Assembly (NCBI GenBank): GCA_021613375.1
Contig: CM038720.1
Span: 13,423,962-13,487,961 of the forward strand
Reading direction: 5' to 3'
Source of the DNA: Megaleporinus macrocephalus
Lineage: Eukaryota > Chordata > Actinopteri > Characiformes > Anostomidae
DNA: 64,000 nt
The notes below the pieces were generated by a model. That model had not been told where the DNA came from, did no database searches, and worked only from the letters and a program-made list of their open reading frames with translations. Of this stretch, positions 46,087 to 59,500 are shown in pieces (the stretch's first letter is position 1; every line of letters starts with the position of its first letter). The translations under genes were made by a program, and so were the position numbers.

Positions 46087-47385
46087 TGTCTCGACCCTGT
46101 TACATGTACACCAACGTTGTTCATAAACCTCAGGAGAGAATAATCAATGTACTTCATGAGTTCACACTCCTCCAGTAATCCATAAGCATCTGTTTCAGGG
46201 CTGCAAGGATCACCCCTATGTCTAATTTAGTCCTGCTAGGCTGTTTTTTTTTAACTGTGTTGTTCAGTTGCGAGAAATAAAACACTTAGAACCAAAGAAA
46301 CAGGTCAACCACTTAGACAATAAGTTAAAACTACTGAAATATTAGGGCTTATCAGAAGTCCATTCAGTCAGACTAGAACGATCTAAACATTTTTAAATTA
46401 TTACACATTCAAGTATATTTGTAAGGAAACTTTTTCCTCAGTTAAGTTTCAGTAATTTCTTATTGCTTTGTCCAGTTCTGTTTTGTTGGTGTCAGATTCT
46501 GGCCTGCCTCGCTGTTGCTAACATCTCTGTCATCTCTTTTTGGCACTTTCACACAAAATGATCTACTAAACGAGAAAAAATATGACCTAACAAACGTGTT
46601 CCTATGCTTATAGATGATAGATGTCTACTGGAGTTCTATAGTCATTACCTGTAGGCTACCCCACTGACCACATTAAACAAACAAAACCAATAATACAACA
46701 CGTTAGACACACTGTACATACAATTTTTTAAAAAACTGTTTATGCAATACTATTCACTGTATAAAGAACTATACATAATGGCAGCAGAACACACAGTCTC
46801 TCAAAAACAACACAATAATACACGAATTCAAGCTTAAAATCTCAATACAACATATTGATACCTTAGAGAAATACCTTTGGTGTTGTGTCAGAATCCCTGA
46901 GCTGAGGATTAGATCAATCCTGTGGTTTTAAAACAGCCAAAGAGCTTGAGAGAGTTAAATTATAGGAGATGGCATCGTCATGTGTGGAGGTGAAAAGAAC
47001 TCTGCCAGCAAGTCTCAAAATCTCAGCAATCACAAGATGTTCAAGATGTTCGTCGTCTTTTACAAACAGGTTTGATGGCAGTAAAACAGGAATGACAAAA
47101 CAAGGAGTACCATTCAGACATGTTGCGGGACAGGTTTAACGCTGTAGGAAATGGTCTATACATGAGCAAGTACTTAGTCCTCATGGCAGGATACCTGAAT
47201 GTTCTTCATATATCATTTTCTTTTTTAATTACAAAAGCTCCCAATGTTAAGACAAAACAGTAAAGGTTTAGTTTGAATGTTAAAAAATAGTAAAAATTGT
47301 AAAAACAAAACAAAAAAACCCATAATTTTTACAAGTAAAAATGCATCTTAAATTAAATACACATCTTTGCTTCGCCTACAACTGA
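46087..47385. promoter_or_regulatory. hip1r: Intergenic gap between ccdc62 and hip1r, should hold the hip1r promoter
   Basis: The sequence before the hip1r ATG on the minus strand ends in 'catgtaacag', an acceptor-like site, so transcription probably starts at a non-coding exon upstream in this gap. No core promoter motif can be fixed by eye. The rest is AT-rich. Confidence 0.4.
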
Positions 47386-47391
47386 TTTATT
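47386..47391 (-). terminator. ccdc62: Candidate polyadenylation signal of ccdc62
   Basis: AATAAA on the minus strand, about 160 nt after the ccdc62 stop codon. The position is plausible; usage is not shown. Confidence 0.45.
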
Positions 47392-47550
47392 TGTGAGTGT
47401 AATGAAAAGTCCCGGCAGTGTTAAGGAATGCTGTGTGGTTACATATTTTCCCACAGAGCACTTCCATGTCCAGCTTATGTCTCTGTTAGAAGCTGGATGT
47501 TTTTAAAGTCCTCTGTCACATATTCTCTTACGAGATTTCCACCAAAGGAC

Positions 47551-50500
47551 TTATTTGTCACATTCCTTGGTTCTCAGGAACTGGTGACTGTTCTGGATCT
47601 GCAAATCGTCAGTCTGCCAAAACATTGAAGCAGAAAATGAATGATAAAGCAGAAACTAGACAATACCATGAAGTGTCTTACATTTACAATACTATAAAGA
47701 ATCACAACACTTACCCATTCTTTTGGGCTATTTCTGGGGGACGGGGAGTGGTTGTGACTATTGCTATTGTTATGGTTAACATGGAGGCTGCAGACAGAGT
47801 TACAGAGGGAGGCGGGGCTCAGGGTGGGGCTCAGAGATTTTCCAGAGGAGCGTTCCAGACTGGCCACCATTTGTTGCGACTCTGCAAGCAGGCGCTGCAA
47901 ACGACTCGTGGATGAGGTGTACTCCTCCTGCTACGTCAAAACATAGACACACAACATCCTCTTTTACATGCAAAAGTATGTCATTACATAACAGCATGAA
48001 ACGATACGATGAACTCTCTATTCGTTTATTATGTAAATCTACAGATGCTAAGGTTACAGTTCTGTTAAAAACTAACTTACTAATTACTTCAATGTAGTTA
48101 ATCAGATCTAATTTTTATGTTTTTATGTTGATTTTTGCTTTTTAACTTTAGAACTAAAGCTATGAAGTTAACAATGTTAAACACTAGAACACAATAGTCA
48201 CCTAAATAGCCTGAATACTTCCTGTACAAATACATGATTGAAACTCCTCTTAGCCTACTTTGAGAGAAGCGCTGTTGTCTAAGGGCACTTTTTCACTGTA
48301 TGCTACAGCTCAACTCAACTCTACTAGCTTCTGGTACCACCTACTTTGTTTTCCACTGCAGATACAGCCTTCATTATAGCTTGCATGACATAAAACTTAT
48401 CCTGAAGAGGCTTATGACAGCAAGTCAAACGACAGCTGAAAGAGTGGAGAGTTTGAGAAACCCTACGTCAGAGTTCAGACACTGAGACGATTCTGGTTGC
48501 TCAAGCATGACACAAGATGGTACAGTAACCTGTTAGCTAGAATGAGCATGTGTTTACGTTGCTAGTGATGATTTTCTCTAAACAATCAATAGTCTGCAAT
48601 GCTTTTACATCACCTTTTGATATTGGCTCAGCTCACTTGGAAATCTGATAGCGCTGATACCAAAAACAGTACTAGGAACCCAGAGGTGTTAAGTAACAAA
48701 GTACAAATACTTTGATACCTTACTTAAGTAGAAATTTTGGTTATTTATACCTTATTGGAGTAATTATTTTTTACCTGACTTTTTACTTCCACTCCTTACA
48801 TTTACACTCCATTATCTGTACTTTCTACTCCATTTACTTACATTTTAAACACAGCCTCGTTACTCCTATTTTATTTTAGCTTGTTTTCATTCATGTACAT
48901 TTACATTCCAGCAAATATTATTAATAACATGTCTTTAAAGCTTGACTTTTGCACCATTACAATACTTATAGACAACTAGTCATCATATCTTCTGCTCCAT
49001 GAAGCACATGTTAATGCTCAGTAGTACACAGATATGCTTCTTTACTATATTTACATTGTACTAAACTACATTCATTTTCAATGGGCGTATATGCGGCTGA
49101 AACAGGAAGCCTAGCGCATCCCAAATTTATCAACATTAACATTTTAATATAAGATTATAGTCATTATGGCTTTTAGAAGAATGTTTTTTGGGGGAGGTGG
49201 GCTAGTGCACAAAAGGCCCCTGTGGTGCGACCTAAGCTTTTGTCCTTAATGTCAATTTTTCCCTTATATTACTTTTACTTTTATACTTTAAGTAGTTTTG
49301 AAAGCAGTACTTTTACTCTTTTACTGGAGTAAAAAGCTTAAGTTGATACTTCAGCTTCTACAGAAGTACTTTTAAACCCTAGTATCTATACTTCTACCTG
49401 AGTAATGAATGTAAATACTTTTGACTCCTTTGTAGGTACCCAACCATTAAAAGGCGATTCAAGTTGAGCTTGTACCATGCAGTGAAAAAACGGCTACAGC
49501 CCTGTTCAGTATTGTAGGGGATAACTGTGATGGAGTGGGCTACCTGGTTGCTTCCGGCAATGCTATGTAAAGCTGCCTCCTCTACAGGGGGAGGGCTCCT
49601 CCAGCTTTTTGGAGATGACGTGGGGCATTCAACGTAAAGGCAGGTCACATCCCCTGGACTGAGGTGAAGGTGAGAGAGAAGACAACACGTCATATACACA
49701 ACTCACAACATAATAATCTGCTGCTGCTGCTGCTGACTGTCCATTATTTGAAAGACTTAATCTGATAGTAGTCCCACTGCAGGTCTTTTGTGCTGACATT
49801 CACCAGCAGCACAGGGGTCTCTGTCGCACAGTTAATAACTTTCACAAAATCTACTTCCTTACTAAGTTCCTCGCTTACAATTTGTTACCTCAAAGGAGTC
49901 GACCTCTGTTGCTTTATTACTACAATCACAACAATGGAGCACTACAGCAGCCCCGTAACATTTAGTACTAGAAGGTGGAGCATTGCTGTTCCTTTCTGCC
50001 TGCTTTCTGCCAGCTGAAATCTTGCTCCCTCAGAAGGCTTGACTGCCAGAAAAGTTTTTGAGTCTGTCTCTGAATCTCCACTTATCTTAACCACGGCTCC
50101 AGAACTGGTTAGAAAAGGACACAGCAGAGACATGTGTAAATGGTTAGACATGATCTTGTTCTTCTTTTTAAGAGGCTAATGCTTGCTTTGTATTCATCAG
50201 CTTCTTACTTACCTTTCCAGTCCGCCTTAAGTAATGCACTGGTGCGGAGCGTAAATGCCGTGCCATTTAAGGTGGAACAGAAATTTAAATAAGAATCAGA
50301 GAAAAAGAAGAGTTTCTAACAATGGTTTACTGTGATTCAAATCATGAAATAAATGAAGAACTGCCATATAGGACAAATCCAAAACGGTTCTGATCATTTG
50401 AGCAGCTGGTGATTAAACAAACTTTTGATTTCGATTCTCAGTTGAGCCAAAGAATCAACTGCACTTGGAATTAACCTTCCATCACTAATGAATACTGATG

Positions 50501-53500
50501 TAATGGCACTTGCCAAAGTTCTTTGTGACTAACTCTGCTGTAGCTCTTTAGGTAGAATTTCTCATAGCATGGCTACTCTGATGTTGGATAAGGTGATTGT
50601 ACATCTATGCTTTTGATTGATCACTGCTGATCTTCAGACTCTCCTGTCTCTGTTCTTGAGGGCTGCTGTGCTTTAAAGCAGCTACTGCTACATTACTGCT
50701 ACTAAAACCACAAACACAAACACACAGTCAAGCCTTTTTAGCTACACCATTACAGATGACACCACAGCTCTAAGTCAAGAACCCAAGTCTTGATACTCCG
50801 GTATCAAAGTCCAGCCTTAAGTCTTGGGTGTAAGTCTTGAATCTGCAGCCGTGTACCACGTTATATAATCCATAACTAAAAGCCTGTTATCTTAAACATG
50901 GCTTAAAATACAAGCATTTTAAAACAGAAGTCTTCAAAACAAAGAGAAAAAAATATATACTAACAATCATAATTCATCTCTGCAAAGTGCCAAAGTTAAT
51001 CCCCTTGCAAAAACAAATCGGTTAGCTTTTTATTTAGTCAGTAGTATATGACCTGGCTAGCACAAAACTAGCTAGCATGATAGGTAATTCAGTTGGAAAT
51101 TTTTAAAGAAATGTGATCTGTATCTAGATTAGCTGACAACTTTTGATAAATTACCTACTAGGCTGGCTAACATGCTTTAAATGGTTGGCTAACATTCGGT
51201 TTGAGTTATAGACAAACATATATAGACGCTACCCAAACGCATTCAGTAAGAATACAAAGCAGCAAGTTAAGGTTTTGTTTTTCACCGCTTTCCTCTTAAA
51301 CTTATTTTACTTTATTTAATTACTTTATTTGTTCTGTCCATCAGACTAAATGATTTTCTATAAGTAAGGCTGAGTGTTATGGCAAAAGCTTTATATTATA
51401 ATAACTAAAGATACACAATTGATTAAGTCATTACTTATTTTTTTAATCGTTTATTCACTCATTCATTCATCTTTTAACCAGCTTATCCAACTGGGTTGCT
51501 GGAGGCTGTTCTAGCTCTCATTTGCCGGAGGACAGGAAACATCCTGGACAGGCTGTCAGTCTTTTACAAGGCATGATGGACTGACACATCACACATCATA
51601 CTATTTTGAGCCACATAAAAGCTCTAGTAGTGCCACATACACAAACCTGCTCAGAAAACCAGTAACAAAAACAGAGTTTTTCAATCACAACAACGAAGCT
51701 GAGAGCAATAGTGATAAAACTTCTAATAACAGGATTCCTATTTGGAGATTACAGTAACTACAGTGATAACAACAACAACATGACTGCCGCAACTGACAGG
51801 AAAGCTAAAATTTCCCTTCGATCCCAGTTAAGGCACAAGTCATTTATAGGTTGACTGACTCAGAGTGTTTATCTGCATGACATTTACCTATTGAATGACC
51901 TTTGATCTTCATATCGTCTCAGTGCCTCTCTGGTGCTCTCTAGGTTGAGCTTCAACAGCTGCAGGTCATTTAGCTGCTTCTCATACACCTGTGACATCAC
52001 ACACATAAACACTGATCACAATACTGACAATTCTTTTGTTTGATGGCAGGGCTTGAATATTCATCACAATCCGACGGGACGCGACTCCTCATGGAGGATT
52101 CAGTCAGGCTCAGCTGTCAATTTCCAAACACTTGTCTGCTCAAGTTCAAATTCCACGTTCAGGTTCTCATAGCATACAATTAATGAGACCTTGCATTTCC
52201 CACACTTAAATTTCACTCTTTGCTTCATTTGTGCTTCCTACTTTCATCCTTAAACAAGTTCTGGCATGCCAGAATCAGCCATATGTATTATTGATAAAAC
52301 TGTGAAAGTACTGATAAGTGTAGCCAAAAGGACGTTTACATTTAACATGTTCTGTGAAAATATTTTTAAGTTAAATATAACATGATATGAATAAACAAAC
52401 AAAACCTTAACACTGCTAGCTAACAGGTAAAAACTTACTGTACTGTACTGTATCAGAACTGCTCAGTAACAATCTTTTTCTCATGAGTAAATTTATTAAA
52501 GCAGGACTTCCCAGGCTCCCAGGTCTGAGCACTGGAGATATCAATGGACGATTGCTCTTTTGATCCCTGCCAATCACACAGCCATCTGTAGTCTGGAGTC
52601 TAACTGAGCTGATCTGGCCACCCTTTTTCCATAACTCTGCACGGTGCAAGCAATTATGACTCAACAGTATTGGCAATTAGTGTTCCCCTCCATGTGTGTT
52701 GAGCAACACAATGAAGTTGTGTTAGCAGCACTTCAAAAAGAGGTGGACCGTCATGTGTTTTGGAGAAAGAATACATGTAAGCATACAGCATTGTGTGATT
52801 GGGGGAGACCTAGCCAGTGGGTGGAACATACTAAAGTGCTAAACTGGAAAAACTATTTTTAAAAATTAAGCAATTGTTTTTTTTTTATATTTATAACCTA
52901 TTGATGGCTATTTTTTTACGCTACATGGTAACCAGCACTGTCCTGTCAGCTCACAGCTGATGATGGGCCACTTTAAATCAGTTTTTTGGACAGAATTTTG
53001 CTGTACATGTACTTGATGGTCTGGCTCAGACAGCTAGTTCTCAAGCTGTATTCAGGTTTGAAGCAAAATTTCAGACCTGATTCATGCAGTTCAGTTCATA
53101 CATATTGGATAGATATTTATAGGAAATGCTCAGACGTCTACTTGTCTGAGTGTCTGAGTGCTTTCTATAACATGTCATCTAACATATATGAACTGAACAG
53201 CAAGAATGAAGTTACAATGAAACTACTTCACATTTGTGCCTATTTATGAGCATATCGCAGGGCAAAATCAAGCTCAAGTCTGACTGAGCCACCTGAGCAG
53301 AAATGGAATGTGGAATAACTGGAAACTACAAAAAAGGCCATGACATTTTAAACCACTAATAACTGACATTACAACATCTTTGGAGATTTAAAGGAACACT
53401 TCAACCAACTCGCTACACATGCTAACACTTAAAGCAAAATGAATGGAAGGCCCCAATTACTGCAATGCTAACTGTTCCCAAGCTTTCATTGACTGTTAGA

Positions 53501-56500
53501 AAGGTTCACATTTTTGGTTTACACTGCAGCAAAGCATAGCGGGAAGTACCTGTCGCAGGCAGAGAAGCTCAGACTCTGTACGCTCTTGCTTTGATCGGGC
53601 TAGTGCAAGTAACTCATCCTTACAGCTTTCACCTTCATCTGAACAGAAAGAAAGTATGGATATGTAAAGAGATGAATGTGTCATTTTCCTGCCCTAAAAC
53701 CAAAAAGAAACTCAGCAGCAACACAATTGTAGGATTAACCAAGTCTGGAAATTCAACAAAATTAGTGCATAATTAAACAGTTAAGATGTAAACAAAGTAA
53801 TTCAGAGGGATTTCATATGTAATGATCTGTTCTAGAGAAATGCAATGAGTGGTGGTGATAAGATTCAAATGTCTGAAGTGTTTAATGCCACTCAAAGCCA
53901 CTTCCATGTAAGGTGGAAGGGTTATAATTTATGAATGCCTGGTGTTATGAATAGCCATATTTTGGTTTAGAAAATATTTTTATGATATATTCAAAGATAT
54001 GGAGGCTCTCCTAAGGCAATTTAGTCCCAGAAGAAAACATATTTCCTTTGAATATTATGTAGATTTAGCACAATTTTACTTTTACCAACATCAAATATAA
54101 AACTTCAGATCACACATATAGGTTAATTGATTGCTTTGGACAAGAGATAAAACTGCTACATTTGCATCATAGTTATCAGATGCCCTGTTTTCTATCACCA
54201 CAATTGTAATCAGTATGTTTCTGTACAATGCACATCTAAACACTCTGAACTGTTTACTTCCCAATAGCTGAATTAAGTAGATTTTTTGAAAAATCTTTGA
54301 AATTCCTCTTAAACACTAAACTTTACCCCTACAGTAAATTAGAAAGATTCAAACAGTGACAGAGGTCTAGAAGTACTGCATATGACTGTCATACACTGCA
54401 AAATAACATTAAATTTTATAGTATATACTCTTAATTTATGGGTCATTTTTCTTTTAAGTTAATTATTTAGGTGGAGGATTTTTTGCTTTTTTATTATTGT
54501 ATGCAAATTTTTCGTTAAATTTAATGTTTTGTTGATTTTGTACAGTAGTACTGTTTATTATCTGTAATTAACATAATGATACAAAAACATATGGCCATGC
54601 CAAAGTTAGGCCACATTTTATATTTTTATGTTTTTATTGCATGTTTTCTTATTCTTGAAAAATCAAGAAATAATTAAATTTGACTGGGGGTTTTAAAACA
54701 TTTGCATTTAATGGTATTTAAGAATTTCAGCATTACTGTAGCTTTAGTACCTGCTAGTGTCAGTTCTTTTCTAAGCAACTGGTTCTCTTGTTTAAGTCGA
54801 ATGAGCTCTTCTCTCTGACTGTTGTTCTCCAAGGTCTTCTCCTGAAGCTCATCTGCAGGAAAAAAAAAACATATCACACCAGTAGATTGACATATTTATT
54901 TAAAACCTGCTTTTCCAAACATACAGGACTAAATCAGATACTGTTGCCTGGAAATTAAGGCAGTGGTATAGGATAATACAGAACATCTAACACTGACCCC
55001 TGCTGGTCATATACTGGGTTGAGACTTTCAGCTCTACATGAGGGTGCTGGTTTATAAAAAGTAAGCACTTTATGTACCTTTCAGTTGAACATTATCATGT
55101 CTGGCCTCTCTGAAGCGGTGTTTGTATTTCTCCCTTTCACCTAACATTACACTCTCACGAGTCTGAGACTCCTTCAGTAAGGCATCTGACTCCTGCAGTC
55201 GACTGGTTAAAGCCAAGATGTGGTTGGTGGCTTCCATCAGATCTTTGTCCTTATGAATAAATTAAAAACAGAACAAATTGTGCTGACAGCCACCTGCATG
55301 ATGTGCGCAGTTTTTTTTTAAAACACAGGACAGCAAAGAGAATTACCTTCAGTTTGAGCATGGAACCAAGCTCCTCCTCATGAACCTGGAGCTGGCCAAC
55401 CTGAGTCGAGAGAGTCATGATAGTTGAGTTCAGACTCTGGTTCTTCTCCTAGAAATAAAGATCAGCATTTATCATCGATTTATAAAAAAAACAAAACAAA
55501 GCTTTGGACACTGTTGTGAATATTTCTTACATACTATGGCATCTGTTAAAAGCTTGTTTTTTTACAGATGGTCATACTGAATGCTACAGAAGTTGCGAGA
55601 AGTTTATGGTTCAGTGAATCCCGTCTTTTACAGCAGGAACCCCCAAGGAAGCAGCCCAAACCCAGGAGATAACAACTGGGCCAGCTGGATCACATGGGCC
55701 AGATGGAACATGGAGGCAGGCCTATAGGGCCGTGCAGTTGCCGAGACCAGGGTAGACCATGTTATGAGAGCTCCTCCAAGAACATCTGTACTGCAGTATC
55801 CACAAGAATAAAGCTTATACTCTGAACTGGTCTCCCTTTTCATTTTGACGGCAAGAAAAAAAGTTACAACATCACTTACACAAGCATTTTATAAGGTTGC
55901 AGTTTAGTTTGAAATCAATGGGTGTGTTTACATTACTTTCTGATCAATGCGTATATACACTTACACACACCACATATGATGGAAAACTCCAGGTCTACAT
56001 GAGTCAGGCAACAATCCGATTTCTGCTTTGCAACCAGCCAAAGAACTCACAGAAGAAGAAGTGATGTGACCTAACGTCAAACCTTACCTCAAAATACTAA
56101 TATACATCTAGAAGATATTAATCCTTCATTTTGTAAAGCATGTAGTTGATTCCAGTGATTCCACATGTGCAGAGCAAGACATCTAAATCAAATCACAGCA
56201 GCACTATACATGTACTGGGAAATTCCATTAGTGAGCTAAAATCCAGTCCTTATTATCAGATTTCTTAATCAGACTTCTAGACCTGATTTAAGAATTCAAA
56301 GTATGCTGTTTACAGGATCGCTTAAAGACGCAAATAACTGCAGAATTATTAAGTACATACAGGCTAAGAACTGTCCCAATTTATCGACCTTTTTTAATTT
56401 TAATCTGACTATTATTATGCAATTGCAAATAACCAGCAGGAAGCTACATGAAAAAAAATATATACGCGTCTAGAATCATGAACACATTCTGGAGACAATT

Positions 56501-59500
56501 ACAATTAGACTGAAAATGATGAATAGCATAAACAATTAATATAAATAAAGTTAATAAAATGTTTTTTTATTTTAAAAATTAGAGTAAATTACAGTATATT
56601 ATTTTTCTATCTTCTTGTTGTTGAAATACTTGAAAATAAAACATCTAAAAACTGATTTCCCGTCTTCTATTTTACTTACATTTACATTGTACGTTATTAC
56701 AGTAATATGGCCTACAAAATAAAAAAAGACAATACCAGATTCTGAATGTTTGCGTATACTGTAGGTTAATGCCAAAGGCAACTCCAGATATACAGTACAT
56801 AGAACTGCATTTGTAAACATTTATAAAACATTCTACACGGATGTTACGAGATCATTAGGAATAGAAGCTAAACAAATACCTCCAGGTCGTGTCGCTGGTG
56901 GCTGCTCTGCTGTTCTCTCTGGCTCCCTTCCTTCAGCAGTTGCTGTGTATTGTTGAGTTCTCTTTGACTGTCCCTCTCACGCGCCTCCGCAATCTTCAAG
57001 CGCTTGCTAATGGCTCTTATCACCTCATTACGCTTCTGTAGCTCATCTGTTGTAGTAACACACATCTCAGTCAATACACTCACTGGCATGATCAAACTCC
57101 TCTGATTTACGATGAGTAGTGCCACTGTAATCAATGCAGATATTTTAGCGGTAAGCAGAATTTTTGCCTCTGTATCAATCCTATGACTGTGTGTGGGGTT
57201 AAATTAAACAAGCGTCCATTTCAAAGCAGATTCGCCACAGCTCTAGTCCCCCTGTTGACTAAGGATTATAAGAAGATGATCTCAGTGTCACCTTCAATGT
57301 ATACGGCAATAAAAAAAGTCATGGAAGACCAATTAAATGGAGGTTTGGTGAGGATAGCTAGCAAGTATCCACATTCTAGAGACAAGAAAATAAGAAAATC
57401 CTGACCTGAAGTCCTAACATTAACATGGACCCATTACCAAAGATGGCAACAAAATGAACACATTTAATTGAATCAATGACGCATAATAAAATTGAGATAT
57501 GCATCATGGAAAATTAACATTCTACAGAGTCACTTTATTATGACCACTGCCTACTATCAATGGCAGCAGCGTGTAGGTGGCAGCGTTATGGTCTGGGGAA
57601 TGTTTTCGTGGCATTCTCTGGGCCCATTCATTTATGTGGAAGGCACCCTCAACCGATATGAGTATGAATCCATCCTTGCAGATCACGTACACCCATACAT
57701 GCTGATTGTCTTCCCTGGGGTGGATGGAATCTTCCAGCAAGACAACACAACACGTCCCACGGCTAGAAATGTCTGACACTGGTTGGAAGAGCATGACCCA
57801 GACTTCCAAGTACTTCCCTTGACGCCCTAACTTCCCAGGCTTGAACCTCGTTGAGCATCTGTGGGACCACCTCAATCATCATGTTTACTCTATGGATCCT
57901 CCCTCATGCGCTCGCCAGCAGCTGTACAATGCACTGCAGTCAGCATGGCTACATATACCCATGACAATCTACCAGGACCTTACTGAGTCTCCCAGTCCGT
58001 CAAGTTGCTGTCTGTGTTTAAACACCAACTTTTTCAAACCATCAGCACCGATCAGCACCTCGCTCCAGCTCTCCTCTTGCCTCTCAGCTCTAATGTCATC
58101 AGTAAACTTCTTCATTAGTCATCAATTTTCTTAATTTGAATTGTGTCTAAAATATCTTGAGAAAACCAAATTGAGGACCCAGGACTGTCAACTGAATTAA
58201 ATCATAGGCTGTATAGACACCCCTGGTATCAATCCTAATATACTCCACATTCACATGAGGCAATGATATAAGCTAAATATTTGTTCTTTTGGGAAAATAC
58301 AGTTTTTGAGCAGTTTAAACATCTTAGCCTATTTTCTGGTGTTCATCCAAAGCTAATTTCACAACTCAATAGTTTTAAAGAAGATTGGATTAGTATCGGT
58401 TAATGCTGCAGGTTTTAATATCATTTAATATAAATGTTTGGCTTTAGATTGAAGCTTTTTGGGATTGCTCACCCTCAAGGCGTGCACACCGCTGTTCCAG
58501 TGTCAGCACTCTCTGTCGGTCCAGCTCCCAGGCCTGGAGCTGTCTGTGGTGGGCTGCAGCCATGGTATTCAGCTCGTGGTCACGGTCCTTCAGCTCTGCT
58601 ATCAGGAGCTGCAGCTCCATCCTCTGTTTCTGAATGGTGGAGATCTCCAGCTCACATGCTGAAGTCTACAAGTACAGTAAACATGCAGTAAAAGAAAGCC
58701 TGGTTATTATTATCATGAACAGAACAGATGTGATTCAAGCAATCTGATGTGGCGCCACCTGATGGTTACCAGCATACAATTTTGGATTCTATGCCTTTGA
58801 CATACTCCTGTTTCATCTGTTCTCTTGTTGCAGCATGTTGCAGACTGTTATGATGTGATACTGGGGGTGTGACCAAAATGAACCCCTGTGTGCACTTTAA
58901 GGCACCTCCCAGACCTAGTTACAGTTGCAAGGATATGAGGGACCAACTAGGTGATCTGCTACAGTGCCACCCTGAGACAGATCAATGCTGCATGTCTACC
59001 ACATTTCAGCTGAAAACATGTCACAATATAGAAGGAAATTTTTTAATGCATACCAATTCGAACAGACTTTGTCATCATAGTCCCACTAGGCAGCTACATA
59101 AGTATTGGAACTGTAATTCCTTTGCTTTGCATGGATATCCATTGTTATTTTGCTCTATTTATTATATTACATTTTCCATATTATATCTTCCCTTTTCCCA
59201 CAGTTGATCTGTTTGAAGTCCTGCCAGTAGGTCCTTCATTACTAACTCACCTTGCTGACTTTTGTGGCCTTTTTAACACAGCTTGCAAGACAACTAATTC
59301 TAATTCATTGGAGAAATCCTCACCCACCCTCCCACACACTTTCAACTGAAGACTCTGTAGTTCATGAAACTAGAAAAGATTAGATCTCCTATGTGGCTCA
59401 GATAGAAAACTAAAGTATGGCAGCCCTATTTAGACCATATTCGCAATTAATAACTCAGCACATATACCGACTTAATTTTCTTTTTTTTATCTACTGTTTT

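Noticed and set aside
50209..50240. A 26-nt exon-like piece with donor 'gtaagt' between ccdc62 exons 10 and 11
   Set aside because: Including it breaks phase with exon 11, and it lies in a small palindrome that has a relative near 61.6 kb.
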